Assembly: GCA_964195425.1 (NCBI GenBank)
Contig: CAXMOM010000031.1
Span: 213,679-277,678 of the forward strand
Direction of reading: 5' to 3'
Source of the DNA: Glaciecola sp964195425
GTDB lineage: Bacteria; Pseudomonadota; Gammaproteobacteria; Enterobacterales; Alteromonadaceae
DNA: 64,000 nt
Positions 63,860-64,000 of this stretch are shown piece by piece. Position 1 is the first letter of the stretch. Each line of letters opens with the position of its first letter. The notes below the pieces were generated by a model, which saw only the letters and a list, made by a program, of their open reading frames with translations, did no database searches and was not told the DNA's origin. The translations under genes were made by a program, and so were the position numbers.

Positions 63860-64000
63860 TATAAACGCCACCGACCAGAAACCACTTTACTTTATCAATT
63901 GATCGAACGGTACTATCCTGACTTTACCGCAAACTTAGCCGAGCAAGGCAGGTACTTACCCAAGTATGTTGAACGAGAGTTTGGTGACTTTTTGCGTTGC
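63860..64000 (+). mobile_element. IS91-type transposase, 5' end, running off the window
   Basis: From 63860 the frame reads YKRHRPETTLLYQLIERYYP, DFTANLAEQGRYLPKYVERE, FGDFLRC, the typical N-terminus of IS91-family transposases with the first cysteine of the zinc-binding region (family proteins continue CG..HGF.R..C). A TAG at 63857-63859 lies directly before it in the same frame and no ATG follows at once, so the start is missing or mutated. The window ends after 47 codons, so integrity of the rest is unknown. Confidence 0.7.

Noticed and set aside
1..64000. Search for tRNA, rRNA, CRISPR arrays and prophage genes
   Set aside because: No cloverleaf-type T-loop, rRNA core sequence, regularly spaced repeat-spacer array or phage structural gene was recognised by eye.

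Overview
The window looks like a chromosomal segment of a marine gammaproteobacterium of the Alteromonadales (Glaciecola/Paraglaciecola/Alteromonas-like). This is inferred from the housekeeping set (RoxA, HemCDXY, CyaY, Gmk-RpoZ-SpoT, RidA-TrmH, NagZ-AnmK), the AcnD/PrpF type of methylcitrate cycle, both GlyGly-CTERM-like and PEP-CTERM-like C-terminal tails, TonB-receptor remains and a Reg_prop-GGDEF-EAL sensor. No rRNA, tRNA or CRISPR array was seen.

Layout. 0-5 kb: 3' part of roxA, a DUF2145 exported protein with a small exported partner, an XRE regulator, an alpha/beta hydrolase and a membrane protein. 5-9 kb: a dead hexuronate locus (uxuA, 5' part of uxaC, 3' part of uxuB, all broken) ending at an intact GntR/UxuR-like regulator. 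9.4-15.3 kb: a very large secreted protein with about 17 calcium-binding thrombospondin-type-3-like repeats, facing a bactofilin-like lipoprotein. 15.7-22.4 kb: an intact propionate operon (gntR-prpB-prpC-acnD-prpF) whose promoter carries a perfect palindrome between its -35 and -10 boxes. 22.5-32 kb: unknown exported protein, membrane glutaredoxin, SDR enzyme, a 1365-residue c-di-GMP sensor, and the murein-recycling pair nagZ-anmK. 32-41 kb: a gene graveyard holding a TPR remnant, a DsbC-like fragment, an aminotransferase pseudogene, a TonB-receptor tail, a LuxR-type ATPase regulator in pieces and a PEP-CTERM remnant, with a few intact genes between them. 40.7-51.6 kb: conserved core (hydrolase, HATPase protein, hemCDXY, esterase, cyaY, gmk, rpoZ, spoT). 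51.6-57.3 kb: a block (DUF502, BlaI-type repressor, M56 peptidase fused to ankyrin repeats, MBOAT acyltransferase with SGNH partner) lying between spoT and ridA-trmH. 58.8-64 kb: peroxiredoxin, dead histidine kinase, a possible 41-residue membrane protein, PhyH-family oxygenase, a truncated membrane protein and the start of an IS91-type transposase frame at the window edge.

How it fits together. The intact pathways are propionate catabolism, tetrapyrrole synthesis, murein recycling and the stringent response. Sugar-acid use, one aminotransferase, one TonB receptor, one LuxR-type regulator and one sensor kinase have been lost by combined deletions, frameshifts and stop codons, which points to real decay more than base-calling error. 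The best candidate for an undescribed system is the BlaI/M56-ankyrin pair: an antirepressor-type membrane peptidase has ankyrin repeats where BlaR1 carries its beta-lactam sensor, and two identical dyads lie upstream of the repressor gene.
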